A stretch of DNA of 64,000 bases, from positions 78,610 to 142,609 of the forward strand of contig CAJWBE010000005.1 in the NCBI GenBank assembly GCA_913020045.1, in the 5' to 3' direction. Shown here piece after piece: positions 9,279 to 17,889 of this stretch. Source of the stretch: an uncultured Oleiphilus sp. Its GTDB lineage: Bacteria > Pseudomonadota > Gammaproteobacteria > Pseudomonadales > Oleiphilaceae. Positions within the stretch are counted from its first letter, which is position 1. Each line of letters begins with the position of its first letter. Both the position numbers and the translations under genes were made by a program. The notes beneath the pieces were generated by a model. It searched no databases, was not told the origin of the DNA, and saw nothing but the letters and a program-made list of their open reading frames with translations.

Positions 9279-9674
9279 ATGAAACGAAATCTTATATACC
9301 ACACGCAAATTTCCGTTCAGAACGCAGTCACCACGAAAACTGAACATGGGTCATATGCGACCGAACTTGAAGCGTTATCGCGTGATGGTATGGTGCTAAC
9401 CTGCAACCGTAAGACTCTAGACGGTATGTTTCCAAACACGGTTAGCATCGCACCCCGTCAACCAAAGCAGATGACTGTGTCGTTTACGCTTCCAGGTGAA
9501 ACCGAGCTGATAGAGACATCGTGTGAAGTATACAGCTTAAGGCGCCTATCAAGAGACCTGTTTGAACTCACAATGAAGTACGAGACACTATCAGACGCTG
9601 ACTTTGACATTGTAGATCGTTATGTCGAGAACAAATTGAAGAGCCTAAATACGCCACTAAATCATGCTGCTTAA
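9279..9674 (+). CDS. PilZ-like domain protein
   Basis: A 131-residue protein resembling a single PilZ beta-barrel: a central LEALSRDGMVL segment in the position of the PilZ D/NxSxxG motif, strands through MTVSFTLPGE, and a C-terminal helix (DADFDIVDRYVENKLK). The upstream RxxxR arginine motif needed for tight c-di-GMP binding is not evident, so this may be a degenerate PilZ that binds a protein partner instead. It is one of only two sizeable genes on the + strand. It converges on the DUF2802 gene with 28 bp between stops. Only weak SD-like sequence precedes the ATG. Confidence 0.6.
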   Translation: MKRNLIYHTQISVQNAVTTKTEHGSYATELEALSRDGMVLTCNRKTLDGMFPNTVSIAPRQPKQMTVSFTLPGETELIETSCEVYSLRRLSRDLFELTMKYETLSDADFDIVDRYVENKLKSLNTPLNHAA

Positions 9675-9682
9675 CAGCATGA
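9662..9682 (+). terminator. Hairpin overlapping the PilZ-like stop codon
   Basis: A perfect 8-bp stem (TCATGCTG/CAGCATGA) with a 5-base loop spans the stop codon of the PilZ-like gene and fills most of the gap to the convergent DUF2802 gene. There is no long U-tract, so it may act as a weak bidirectional terminator. Confidence 0.4.
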
Positions 9683-9702
9683 CTTGGGACAGGCAAAGAA
9701 GA

Positions 9703-10119
9703 TTAAACTTCCGCGGTTAAGACAGGAACACTTGCTTGCTTTTGCTTACTTTCAGTCAACGCGCTGACTAGCTCAGCTTCGGGGCGCGAAATTCCACAGG
9801 TATTCATCAAGTCCTCTACCCCGGCCCCCAACTCAACCAAACGTGAAGCTTCAGAATAAGAGACCTTGGCAGGATCATTATTTTTCATCTCGTCAAAACT
9901 AATCGTCAAGGCATGTAGCTGCTTTTCAAGGTTCAAAACCTTACGCCCTACACCCATTGCGCCATGGCTAACACCCTGAACTTCAGACGAGAAACTATCC
10001 ATCAAAGCTTCGCTAGCTTGCTGAGACTTTACGACAGAGCGCTTGAGTTGCAGCACATAGACCACCATGCAAACCGATAACAGCGCTGACAACAAAGGTA
10101 CTAATACTGTAAATGTCAT
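9703..10119 (-). CDS. DUF2802 family membrane-anchored protein
   Basis: I take ATG 10119 (MTFTVLVPLL), giving 138 residues: one N-terminal membrane segment (about 1-22), a coiled-coil stretch, and the DUF2802 core at the C-terminus (SEASRLVELGAGVEDLMNTC, then RPEAELVSAL). The longer frame to 10170 overlaps cheW and adds residues that look non-native. DUF2802 genes are commonly the last gene of gammaproteobacterial che operons, downstream of cheW, as here. The function is unknown; a role at the membrane near the chemoreceptor array is inference from context. Confidence 0.75.
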   Translation of the reverse strand: MTFTVLVPLLSALLSVCMVVYVLQLKRSVVKSQQASEALMDSFSSEVQGVSHGAMGVGRKVLNLEKQLHALTISFDEMKNNDPAKVSYSEASRLVELGAGVEDLMNTCGISRPEAELVSALTESKQKQASVPVLTAEV

Positions 10120-10145
10120 AACATCCAATCCCAAACCAAACACAG

Positions 10146-10634
10146 CTAGAATGCTGCCATTTCTGCCCATTCTTCTTCGGACAACATTTTCTCAAACTCA
10201 ACAAGAATAATAAGTTCACCATTCTTGTTGCAGACACCTTGAATAAAGCGGGCGCTTTCTTCATTACCCACGTTTGGTGCCGTTTCAATTTCTGATTGTT
10301 GCAGATAAACGACTTCAGCAACGGAATCTACCAATACGCCGATCACTTGTCCCTCAAGCTCCAAAACCACAATTCGCGTCTGGTCGCTAATTTCAGACTG
10401 ACGTAAACCGAATCGCTTTCGAGTATCAATAACAGTTACAACGTTTCCGCGCAGGTTTATTATTCCCAACACGTAATCTGGAGCCCCTGGCACAGGCGCT
10501 ATTTCGGTATAACGCAATACTTCCTGTATCTGCATAACATTAATACCGTACGTTTCTTCTTCTAAGCGAAACGTTACATATTGCAGGAGCGGATCTTCAG
10601 CCGCTTGTCCGCTGTGCCCAGTGTTTGACGCCAT
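10146..10634 (-). CDS. cheW: Chemotaxis coupling protein CheW (array 1)
   Basis: A 162-residue single CheW (SH3-like) domain protein that bridges CheA and chemoreceptors. Visible family segments are YGINVMQIQEVLRY, APDYVLGIINLRGNVVTVIDTRKRFGL and VIGVLVDSVAEVV. The start ATG has a GAGG ribosome site about 8 bases upstream. It follows parP in the parC-parP-cheW-DUF2802 unit, the order seen in Vibrio polar chemotaxis clusters. It is clearly different from the second cheW at 35.5-36.0 kb. Confidence 0.93.
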   Translation of the reverse strand: MASNTGHSGQAAEDPLLQYVTFRLEEETYGINVMQIQEVLRYTEIAPVPGAPDYVLGIINLRGNVVTVIDTRKRFGLRQSEISDQTRIVVLELEGQVIGVLVDSVAEVVYLQQSEIETAPNVGNEESARFIQGVCNKNGELIILVEFEKMLSEEEWAEMAAF

Positions 10635-10783
10635 TATGCAAACCTCATCGTTATCTTTATATCCACCGATAGCCTGAATTTCGCTTTACTCAGCGTCACC
10701 GGCTGTTCGAGCGCGTCAATGATTTAACGCAGTATTCATTTAATATAGATCATCGCACAATCTATGCCAGCCTTAAGCCGAAT

Positions 10784-11833
10784 TCACCCACCTTTTTTTA
10801 AACCATCGGGGCGCGTATCGTTGTCTAGCAAGTAGCTCAGCATGTCCGCATCTAACAATGCGCACATGTGCTCAATTACCGTACCGGATAACCAAGAGCG
10901 TTTGCTGCGTTCAGTGCGCCATTTAACTTGATCAGGCTCAAGCTGAATTGCTTCAGCAACGGAATCGCAAGCAACGCCCCAGTTGGTGTCACCTAACCGA
11001 ATTACAAAGTGGTACCCGTCAATCACGCCCTCATGGTACTGACGGGGCATGACCCATTTGGCAGTATCCACTACGTTAATATTTCGCTCACCGGTGCGAT
11101 AAAGACCAATAAACCAGTCTGCCCTACCCACGAGAGGCGTAAGCTCACTTTCAATTCGATGAATAGAGCCAAGCGATACTAATGGCACCGCTAACTTAAG
11201 GCCTGCTACCGAAAATAACAGACATTCAAAACGGCTTTGAGCCCAAGCTGGGCGACCATTCGCCAACCAATCTAAGGGTTTCACGATCGCCAGCTCGTCC
11301 GTTGTTTCAGTGCTAACGACTGCGGCAGGAGCATCGGCAACCACTTGCTGCTGCGTCTCTGCTTTTGCCGTCACTTTCGACATCGTCACCTTGGGCTCAA
11401 CGCTCGGTGCGCTAACTTCCACTGGGCTTTCAACGGGTTCAACGACCGACGGCTCAACCTTTGCTAATACGGGATCGACAACGGCAGGCTTAACCTTTGG
11501 CGGCGCCAATGTTGGTAATGGGCGCTTTTCTTCCGGTTCTGCAAAAACCGTTGCCTTTAATGCACTCGCTTCAGCTTTTTCTTTCCTTGCTTTTAACGCG
11601 GGCGAAGCTTTGTTCAATTCTTTTGCTGGCGCAGAAGAAACTGCTTTCTGTTCTTGTTTCAAACTGGGTTCAGCGGTTTCTTGTTCAGCTGTCCTATTCG
11701 TGCTTCCGTTAACGCTTTTATTGGGCACGGTCTCACGCTCTTCAGGACCACCCAACAACGAACCTAGTACGTCATCGTAATAGTCTGCCATCGCCTTCTT
11801 GGCGGTGTCTGGAGAGTTCTTTTCGTGAGGCAC
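10784..11833 (-). CDS. parP: ParP-like CheW-domain protein of the polar array
   Basis: A 349-residue protein. Residues 1 to about 180 are low-complexity, rich in Ala, Pro, Glu, Lys and Val, and likely disordered. Residues about 185-345 are a divergent CheW-like domain (SRFECLLFSVAGLKLAVPLVSLG, DWFIGLYRTGERNINVVDT, VACDSVAEAIQL in pieces). In Vibrio, ParP has this architecture: its CheW-like AIF domain integrates into the array while another region binds ParC. The GTG start has an AGGAG ribosome site 6 bases upstream. It lies 30 bp after parC. The symbol is given by architecture and order; the generic name is CheW-like protein. Confidence 0.8.
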   Translation of the reverse strand: MPHEKNSPDTAKKAMADYYDDVLGSLLGGPEERETVPNKSVNGSTNRTAEQETAEPSLKQEQKAVSSAPAKELNKASPALKARKEKAEASALKATVFAEPEEKRPLPTLAPPKVKPAVVDPVLAKVEPSVVEPVESPVEVSAPSVEPKVTMSKVTAKAETQQQVVADAPAAVVSTETTDELAIVKPLDWLANGRPAWAQSRFECLLFSVAGLKLAVPLVSLGSIHRIESELTPLVGRADWFIGLYRTGERNINVVDTAKWVMPRQYHEGVIDGYHFVIRLGDTNWGVACDSVAEAIQLEPDQVKWRTERSKRSWLSGTVIEHMCALLDADMLSYLLDNDTRPDGLKKGG

Positions 11834-11863
11834 CCACTACTCCTGCTCAAGCGTAACCGTCAA

Positions 11864-12646
11864 CTAAGACTGATTGCTCGTCAGCTCGTTAAGGTTTTGA
11901 AGTAATTTTGTATACGCTCTCACGCCGTGCGTCGCGGTATCAAGCTCTGACGGTACAAGACCAGCCATACTCGCATCACGGAATTTGGTATCAACCGGAA
12001 TCGCGTATTTCCAAACAGCGTCCCCCCACGTTTGCTTAATCGTACGCAAACTCTGAGTTGATGCCTGTGTTCGACGATCGAACATTGTTGGCAAAATCAT
12101 ATGCTTCAAGTTGCTCTTTTGAGATCGAATCACCATTTCGAGCGTATGCATCATCCGTTCAAGGCCTTTAATCGCCAAAAACTCGGTCTGAACTGGCACG
12201 ATCAGTTGCTGGCTTGCAGCCAATGCATTAATCATAAGCACGCCCAACGAAGGCGAGTTATCAATCAGAACGTAGTCGTACTGATCCCAAAGCATCGCCA
12301 GCGTTTTTGAAATAATCAGCCCCATACCATCTACACCAACCATGCGGCGCTCTAATGTCGCTAGCGCTGTAGAGGCGGGCATAATGTCTAGCCCTTGGCA
12401 CGAAGTTGCCGTAATCAACTGTTCCGGCAAACCATCAGGAACTTTGCCTTGATGCATAAACAGATCAAAAACGCTCTGTTCAATATTGTCAGGGTCTAAC
12501 TTAAAGTAACTTGTTAATGAACCATGTGGATCCAGATCCATCACAAGTACACGTTTGCCTTGCTGTGCCAGCAAGCCACCCAAACTAACTACGGTCGTTG
12601 TTTTACCAACACCACCTTTCTGATTTGCGATCGCCCAGATTTTCAC
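11864..12646 (-). CDS. parC: ParA-family ATPase ParC, polar anchoring of chemotaxis arrays
   Basis: A 260-residue ParA/MinD-type ATPase with a deviant Walker A (KGGVGKTT) near the N-terminus, a DLDPHGS A' motif and a YDYVLIDNSPSLG Walker B. In Vibrio, ParC marks the cell pole and recruits arrays through ParP, the next gene here. I chose the GTG at 12646, which follows an AAGGGTCGAAAGAAC leader and gives VKIWAIANQKGG, typical of the family; the frame extends 11 codons further. There is no parB partner or parS site nearby, which argues against plasmid or chromosome segregation. A sigma-54 promoter and an inverted repeat lie upstream. Confidence 0.85.
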   Translation of the reverse strand: MKIWAIANQKGGVGKTTTVVSLGGLLAQQGKRVLVMDLDPHGSLTSYFKLDPDNIEQSVFDLFMHQGKVPDGLPEQLITATSCQGLDIMPASTALATLERRMVGVDGMGLIISKTLAMLWDQYDYVLIDNSPSLGVLMINALAASQQLIVPVQTEFLAIKGLERMMHTLEMVIRSQKSNLKHMILPTMFDRRTQASTQSLRTIKQTWGDAVWKYAIPVDTKFRDASMAGLVPSELDTATHGVRAYTKLLQNLNELTSNQS

Positions 12647-12685
12647 GTTCTTTCGACCCTTAATAATTGCCGTACACACATTTTT

Positions 12686-12716
12686 AATAGTTGATCGATC
12701 ATAGCACTCAACTATT
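12686..12716. repeat. Inverted repeat in the parC leader
   Basis: Perfect 9-bp arms (AATAGTTGA and TCAACTATT) are separated by 13 bp, 40 bp before the parC start codon and downstream of the candidate sigma-54 promoter. It could be an operator or a leader hairpin. There is no U-tract for termination. Confidence 0.6.
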
Positions 12717-12783
12717 TGATGTAAATGCTCGACGGTAAATGCTTGCCGATAAATTGGCGTTTAAATACCACTACACCCTCTAA

Positions 12784-12800
12784 AGCATATCCTGTGCCAA
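12784..12800 (-). promoter_or_regulatory. Candidate sigma-54 promoter for parC-parP-cheW
   Basis: Reading the - strand, TTGGCACAGGATATGCT has GG and GC exactly 10 bases apart and keeps the full TTGGCAC -24 element. It lies about 138 bases upstream of the parC GTG, inside the ~300-bp gene-free stretch between motD and parC. Two AGCATTTAC direct repeats lie between promoter and gene. Confidence 0.6.
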
Positions 12801-12949
12801 AAAGTTCAGGCATATTCAAGGTAATTAAGGTTAATGATTGATTTTTAAACAGTTTTACCTATTGAAGTATTTCAACGGTAGGGGAGCAACAAAACAACGG
12901 AGAAGATAACTCTGTGTGCTTAGCGCGTTAGAAAGGCGACCAACTCGTC

Positions 12950-13735
12950 TTAATTCAGAAAGGTTTCGTGAATATCATTTTTCTTAGAAATTAAGATAAC
13001 AACACGCCGATTCTTTAAACGTCCTTGTAACGTGTCATTGCGCGCAACCGGCTTGAACTCACCAAATCCCACGGCGCCAAGGCGCTCCGCAGTAACCCCT
13101 TCTAACGCAAGGTAACGCACAACTGAAGCGGCTCGCGCTGCCGATAGCTCCCAGTTGGATGGAAAGACAGAGCCCCGAATTGGAATGTTGTCGGTATGGC
13201 CTTCCACCAAGATTGCGTTGTCACGCCCAGCCATAATTTTGGCGATTTTTTCAATTACCACTAGGGCATCGTCAATTGGCTCGACACCACCACTCGTAAA
13301 TACGACCGACTCATTCAACGAAATCTCAATCCAGTCTTCTTTTTGCTCAACTGTTAAATGCTGTTCAAAGATAAGATCTTCAAAACTTTTAAGAAACTCA
13401 CCCGCAATTTCTTCTAATTGCTGATCCGTATCATCTTTCATTATCTCTTTAGCGATTGGTTCGGGACGATCAAGGATGGGTTTAATCTTTTTCTTACCAT
13501 AAGCCTGCTCGTCTGTTGTCGGTGTATGATCACCGACCTGTATGGGAGACAAGGTTTTTTCTTTGGTATTGAAGATTCCTTCGAGACTATCAGACAGCAC
13601 TTTGTATTTACCTTCGTTCACCGAAGATATCGAATACATGACCACAAAAAATGCGAATAACAAGGTGATAAAGTCTGCGTATGAAACGAGCCATCGCTCA
13701 TGGTTTTCAGGCTCGGCTTCTCTTTGACGGCGCAT
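12950..13735 (-). CDS. motD: Flagellar stator protein MotD (MotB family)
   Basis: A 261-residue protein with one N-terminal membrane helix containing the proton-path aspartate in VSYADFITLLFAFF, a charged linker, and an OmpA/MotB peptidoglycan-binding domain at about 130-255 (VEGHTDNIPI, SAARAASVVRYL). MotD pairs with MotC in a stator that drives rotation through FliG. It starts 1 bp after motC ends, at the end of the cheY-cheZ-cheA-cheB-motC-motD unit, the Pseudomonas-type position. An Asp in the helix suits either H+ or Na+ coupling; the ion is not resolved here. Confidence 0.9.
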   Translation of the reverse strand: MRRQREAEPENHERWLVSYADFITLLFAFFVVMYSISSVNEGKYKVLSDSLEGIFNTKEKTLSPIQVGDHTPTTDEQAYGKKKIKPILDRPEPIAKEIMKDDTDQQLEEIAGEFLKSFEDLIFEQHLTVEQKEDWIEISLNESVVFTSGGVEPIDDALVVIEKIAKIMAGRDNAILVEGHTDNIPIRGSVFPSNWELSAARAASVVRYLALEGVTAERLGAVGFGEFKPVARNDTLQGRLKNRRVVILISKKNDIHETFLN

Positions 13736-13736
13736 A

Positions 13737-14477
13737 CTAGTGAATAAAGCCTTTCAACTTCATTTCAATCGCACGAGGATTTTCGCCTTCGGAAATTGAC
13801 ACGATACCTTCGATCAACATTTCACGATATTGAGATTGACGCTGTATTACAGCCTTAAGCTTGCTTCCAATTGGGAAAAAAAACAGATTGGCAAATGCCA
13901 CACCGTAAATCGTCGCGACAAAAGCAGTCGCGATCCCAGAACCAAGAGATGATGGGTCCGCAAGGTTACTCATGACATGAATCAAGCCCATGACCGCACC
14001 AATGATTCCGATAGTTGGCGAGTACCCACCCATCCCGTCATAAATTTTGGCCGCCGCTAGGTCATGGTTTTCTTTCGCAATTAACTCAAGTTCAAGAACG
14101 TTACGAATGGTTTCAGGTTCTACGCCATCAACTAGTAACTGTAAGCCTTTACCACAAAATCGATCAGGCTCTTTCGGCAGGATAGACTCCAAGCCAAGCA
14201 AACCTTCTTTTCGGGCCCGCATGCTCCAATTGACAATTTTATCAATGCCATCTTCTAGCGATATGTAAGGAGGTGAGAAAACCCAACGAAACATAAATAA
14301 ACCGTGCCTTAGCGTTTTACCCGGTGTTTGCAACATGATTGCCGCAAAGGTACCACCACCAACAATCAGAGCTGCTGGCCCATTAAAGAGAGCATCGACA
14401 TGCCCACCTTCAAGGTAATTTCCGCCCAATATAGCCCCAAACCCAAGGATGACACCAAGTATACTGAGCATATCCAT
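13737..14477 (-). CDS. motC: Flagellar stator protein MotC (MotA family)
   Basis: A 246-residue MotA/ExbB-type protein with four membrane segments: two near the N-terminus and two at about 145-205 (PTIGIIGAVMGLIHVM, IATAFVATIYGVAFANL). The cytoplasmic loop between them contacts FliG. The ATG overlaps the cheB stop by one base, and motD follows directly, so the pair is translationally coupled to cheB. No other stator genes are present in the window. Confidence 0.9.
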   Translation of the reverse strand: MDMLSILGVILGFGAILGGNYLEGGHVDALFNGPAALIVGGGTFAAIMLQTPGKTLRHGLFMFRWVFSPPYISLEDGIDKIVNWSMRARKEGLLGLESILPKEPDRFCGKGLQLLVDGVEPETIRNVLELELIAKENHDLAAAKIYDGMGGYSPTIGIIGAVMGLIHVMSNLADPSSLGSGIATAFVATIYGVAFANLFFFPIGSKLKAVIQRQSQYREMLIEGIVSISEGENPRAIEMKLKGFIH

Positions 14478-15622
14478 TAGAGCAGTTCACCCACTAGTCG
14501 GTCTGCAAACTCATTTATATCGAGAGACAAGTCGGAGTAGCCCGCTTTATCAACTGCCATGGGCATTCCGTAGACCACGCAGCTTTTTTCATCTTGAGTC
14601 CATATCGTTGCACCGCTAGATTTAACCATTCGGCAACCTTCCCTTCCGTCAGCGCCCATTCCAGTGAGAACAATGCCTAGCATTTTGCCCGGAAAAATAC
14701 GCGCAGCTGACCCAAAGGTTAAATCGACGGAAGGCTTATACGTCAATCGCTCATCACCTTCGATAATCGAAATCTTGGCTGATCGGCCTTCTTTTTTAAG
14801 GACCATTTGTTTGCCGCCGGGTGCAAGAAAAACACGACCGGGAACCAACGCATCACCTTCTACGGCCTGAGTGACGGTTAACGAACTCATACTATTCAAA
14901 CGTTCTGCAAACGCAGGTGTAAACGTGGCTGGCATATGCTGAATCAGCAGCACTGGAACCGGAAAATTCGAAGGCAGCCGAGCAATTATTTTTTGCAGCG
15001 CCACTGGTCCCCCCGTGGAGGTGCCAATAACGAGTAGATCAATAGAATGGCCAATTGATTTAACGGATTTTCCACGAGCGCCAACTCTCGCCTCACGCGG
15101 AGCTGGTGGCTGGGAGGCGCGCGAACTAAGCGCACCTCGCTCTGTTCGTCTAGCCGCAACAGGCGCAGGACTATCACTCGCCTTAACCGCAGGTGCTGGT
15201 GTCGCTGGACTTGAAGGAACCCCTCGTGCTCGCGCTACCTGCAAAATCCTTTCTTTTAGGACCTCTTGCATACGCGAGGCGTTGCTGGATATGTCCTCGA
15301 AATTTTTGGGGAGAAAGTCTACCGCTCCGGCCTCTAGGGCATCTAAGGTAACTCTTGCTCCCTCATAGGTAAGCGAAGAAAACATGATGATTGGGGTGGG
15401 ACAGGTTTCCATAATACGACGAACAGCCGTTACGCCGTCCATCACCGGCATTTCATAATCCATTGTAATGACGTCAGGCTTGAGCGTTGGCACTCTTTCC
15501 AGCGCCTCTTTACCGTTTGACAGCGCCGCAATCACTTCTATTTCAGGAACGGAGCTTAATATTTCGGATACTCTCTTACGAAAGAAGGCTGAGTCATCCA
15601 CCACTAATACACGTACACTCAT
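14477..15622 (-). CDS. cheB: Chemotaxis methylesterase CheB (array 1)
   Basis: A 381-residue protein with an N-terminal receiver (phospho-acceptor D55 in TMDYEMPVMDG), a ~60-residue Ala/Pro/Arg linker and a C-terminal methylesterase/deamidase domain (IGTSTGGP serine, QHMPATFT histidine, GMGADGREG aspartate). It demethylates chemoreceptors during adaptation. I chose ATG 15622 (MSVRVLVVDDS) with an AGGA ribosome site rather than the frame's first codon at 15643. No cheR lies in this operon; the only cheR in the window is in the second che operon. Confidence 0.92.
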   Translation of the reverse strand: MSVRVLVVDDSAFFRKRVSEILSSVPEIEVIAALSNGKEALERVPTLKPDVITMDYEMPVMDGVTAVRRIMETCPTPIIMFSSLTYEGARVTLDALEAGAVDFLPKNFEDISSNASRMQEVLKERILQVARARGVPSSPATPAPAVKASDSPAPVAARRTERGALSSRASQPPAPREARVGARGKSVKSIGHSIDLLVIGTSTGGPVALQKIIARLPSNFPVPVLLIQHMPATFTPAFAERLNSMSSLTVTQAVEGDALVPGRVFLAPGGKQMVLKKEGRSAKISIIEGDERLTYKPSVDLTFGSAARIFPGKMLGIVLTGMGADGREGCRMVKSSGATIWTQDEKSCVVYGMPMAVDKAGYSDLSLDINEFADRLVGELL

Positions 15623-15678
15623 CAGTCTAATTCCTGACTTCAAGTTCGCTCAAAAAGGACTCCGTGATGCACTGTGCG

Positions 15679-17880
15679 CTAAGCGTAGCGTTGCAGCAAG
15701 CTAGGGATATCCAAAATAAGGGCAATTCTACCATCACCCGTTATCGTTGCACCGGCCATACCTGGCGTGCCATGCAACATTCCCCCTAAAGGCTTAATAA
15801 CAACCTCTTCTTGCCCTACTAGCTGATCGACGATGAAGCCGACTCGCTGTGTACCAACCGCAACGATGACTACGTGAGCAGACTCCGTATCGGTACTTCG
15901 CCCTCCCACTAGCCAATCTTTAATGTAAAACAGAGGATAAACATTGTCTCGCACCACAATACACTCTTGGCCATCGACAACATTTGTTTTCGTCAAGTCT
16001 AGGTGAAATATCTCCACCACACTGACCAATGGGAATGCAAAAGACTGCTGTTCTAGTTTAACCATCAACGTCGGCATAATAGCTAACGTGAGCGGCACTT
16101 TAATGATCAAGCGCGAACCCTTGCCCTTCTCAGAGTCGATGTTCACAGTGCCGTTCAATTGTGTAATCTTGGTTTTGACGACATCCATTCCCACGCCGCG
16201 CCCAGACACGTCTGAAATTTCAGTTTTCGTAGAAAACCCTGGCGCGAAAATCAGGTTAAAACATTCGTTGTCGGTCAGGCGTTCCGCAGAGTCTTCATCA
16301 TAAAGCCCTTTTTCTACGGCTTTTTGACGTAAAACATCAGCATCCATTCCGGCTCCGTCATCCTCAATAGACAACAGTATATGATCGCCTTCCTGCTGAG
16401 CAGACAGTATGACTTGCCCTATCCGAGACTTACCGCTTTCAACACGTTTTTCTGGCATTTCAATGCCGTGGTCAACCGCGTTTCTCACCAAGTGGACCAA
16501 TGGGTCTGACAATGCCTCTACTAAGTTCTTATCTAGGTCGGTTTCCTCACCCTCGAGAACCAAGTTGATTTCTTTCTTCAGATTACGGGCCAAATCACGC
16601 ACAACTCGCGGGAACCGACCAAAAACCTTCTTAATCGGTTGCATCCGCGTTTGCATGACGGCAGATTGTAAATCGCCAGTCACGACATCGAGATTCGAAA
16701 CGGCTTTCTGCAGCGACTCATCCGTACTCTCATCACCCAGGCGCTTCAACCGGTTTCTCACCAACACTAGCTCGCCCACCATATTCATGATGTCATCAAG
16801 CCTTCGTGTGTCAACGCGGACCGTTGTTTCTGTTGCAATATTGTCCGCCTTACCCGTAGCAGGCTTAGCCTTAGCAGGCGGCTTCGGAGGAGCTGGCGGA
16901 GGTGTCGGCGCCGCTGCTTTGGCAACAGGTTTTGGCGCAGCCGGTGCGGGTGCAACAGGAGCAGCTGCTTGAGCTGCCGCTGGAACGGGCGATTTACCCG
17001 AACCATGAAGTTCATCTAATAGGTTTTCAAATTCATCATCGGTAATTAAGTTTGGATCCCCAGCAGGAGCTGGAGTGGCTGGAGCAGCGCCCTCTTCAGC
17101 CACGTTATTCGTATCGAAAGAACCTTTACCGTGCAAATCATCTAGTAGTTTTTCGAATTCATCATCGGAGATTTCATCACTCGAAGCTGCCGCTTTAGGA
17201 GCGGTATCTGCCGCTGCACTTGGCCCTGCTTTGCCATGCAAGTCATCTAATAACTGGTCAAACTCATCTTCTGAAATTTCATCGCTCGAGCTTGCCGCAG
17301 GTGCCGCTGGCGCATCAGGACTATCAAGCGCATCGAGTAATTGCTCGAACTCATCGTCGGTAATATCGCCCCCGTCAGCAGAAGCTTCTGCAGGCGTCTC
17401 CGTATCAAATAGCTCTGCGCCGCCTGGTGCAGAATCCGCGATAGGTGCAGGAGCGGCAGCGACTGGTTCCGCCGCCGGAGCAGATTCTTCTTGAGGTGCA
17501 GCGAAGCGCTCTAGGTCTGTTAACAGCTGAGGATCAGCAGGTGTTGGGTCTTGACGCGCGCGTACCTCATCAAACATAACGTTGACAGTGTCTAAGGCAC
17601 GCAAAACAACATCCATAAGGTCAGAGTCAACCTTACGTTTGCCGTTTCTTAAAATGTCGAATACGTTTTCGGCAATGTGGCAACAAGCAACTAACGCTTC
17701 CAACTGAAGAAAGCCTGCGCCGCCCTTAACCGTATGAAAACCTCTAAAGATTGCATTCAATAACTCAACATCGTCTGGATTATTTTCCAGATCGACCAAC
17801 TGCTCTGACAGCAGTTCAAGAATTTCACCAGCCTCTACCAGGAAGTCCTGGAGGATCTCTTCATCCGCGTCGAATGACAT
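15679..17880 (-). CDS. cheA: Chemotaxis histidine kinase CheA (array 1)
   Basis: A 733-residue kinase that phosphorylates CheY and CheB. The P1 Hpt domain is at about 1-110 with the phospho-His H49 in GFHTVKGG. Residues about 125-350 are an Ala/Pro-rich linker holding four copies of an acidic motif of the form I(S/T)xDEFxxLLDxL (about 172-186, 200-218, 235-253, 277-295). P3 dimerisation begins near 350, the ATPase domain follows (VRNAVDHGIE, DISGRGVGMDVVK region), and the CheW-like P5 domain occupies the last ~130 residues. The linker motif probably corresponds to the LID segment that binds ParP in Vibrio; four copies are notable. The ribosome site is AAGGGG. Confidence 0.93.
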   Translation of the reverse strand: MSFDADEEILQDFLVEAGEILELLSEQLVDLENNPDDVELLNAIFRGFHTVKGGAGFLQLEALVACCHIAENVFDILRNGKRKVDSDLMDVVLRALDTVNVMFDEVRARQDPTPADPQLLTDLERFAAPQEESAPAAEPVAAAPAPIADSAPGGAELFDTETPAEASADGGDITDDEFEQLLDALDSPDAPAAPAASSSDEISEDEFDQLLDDLHGKAGPSAAADTAPKAAASSDEISDDEFEKLLDDLHGKGSFDTNNVAEEGAAPATPAPAGDPNLITDDEFENLLDELHGSGKSPVPAAAQAAAPVAPAPAAPKPVAKAAAPTPPPAPPKPPAKAKPATGKADNIATETTVRVDTRRLDDIMNMVGELVLVRNRLKRLGDESTDESLQKAVSNLDVVTGDLQSAVMQTRMQPIKKVFGRFPRVVRDLARNLKKEINLVLEGEETDLDKNLVEALSDPLVHLVRNAVDHGIEMPEKRVESGKSRIGQVILSAQQEGDHILLSIEDDGAGMDADVLRQKAVEKGLYDEDSAERLTDNECFNLIFAPGFSTKTEISDVSGRGVGMDVVKTKITQLNGTVNIDSEKGKGSRLIIKVPLTLAIMPTLMVKLEQQSFAFPLVSVVEIFHLDLTKTNVVDGQECIVVRDNVYPLFYIKDWLVGGRSTDTESAHVVIVAVGTQRVGFIVDQLVGQEEVVIKPLGGMLHGTPGMAGATITGDGRIALILDIPSLLQRYA

Positions 17881-17889
17881 GCGTACCCC

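Noticed and set aside
11310..11780. 156-codon + strand frame opposite parP
   Set aside because: It is a Ser/Ala/Thr-rich mirror of the low-complexity parP segment, without a ribosome site or domain.
11864..12646. ParA-family gene read as a plasmid or chromosome partition gene
   Set aside because: There is no parB or parS nearby, and the gene is followed by parP and cheW as in polar chemotaxis clusters.
12745..12752. Perfect GCCGATAA (FliA -10 element) on the + strand
   Set aside because: The nearest TAAA is 19 bases upstream rather than 15, and no + strand gene follows it. Coincidence is more likely than a sigma-28 promoter.
16409..17494. Two long + strand frames opposite cheA
   Set aside because: Their composition mirrors the Ala/Pro/Asp-rich CheA linker; cheA is unambiguous on the other strand.
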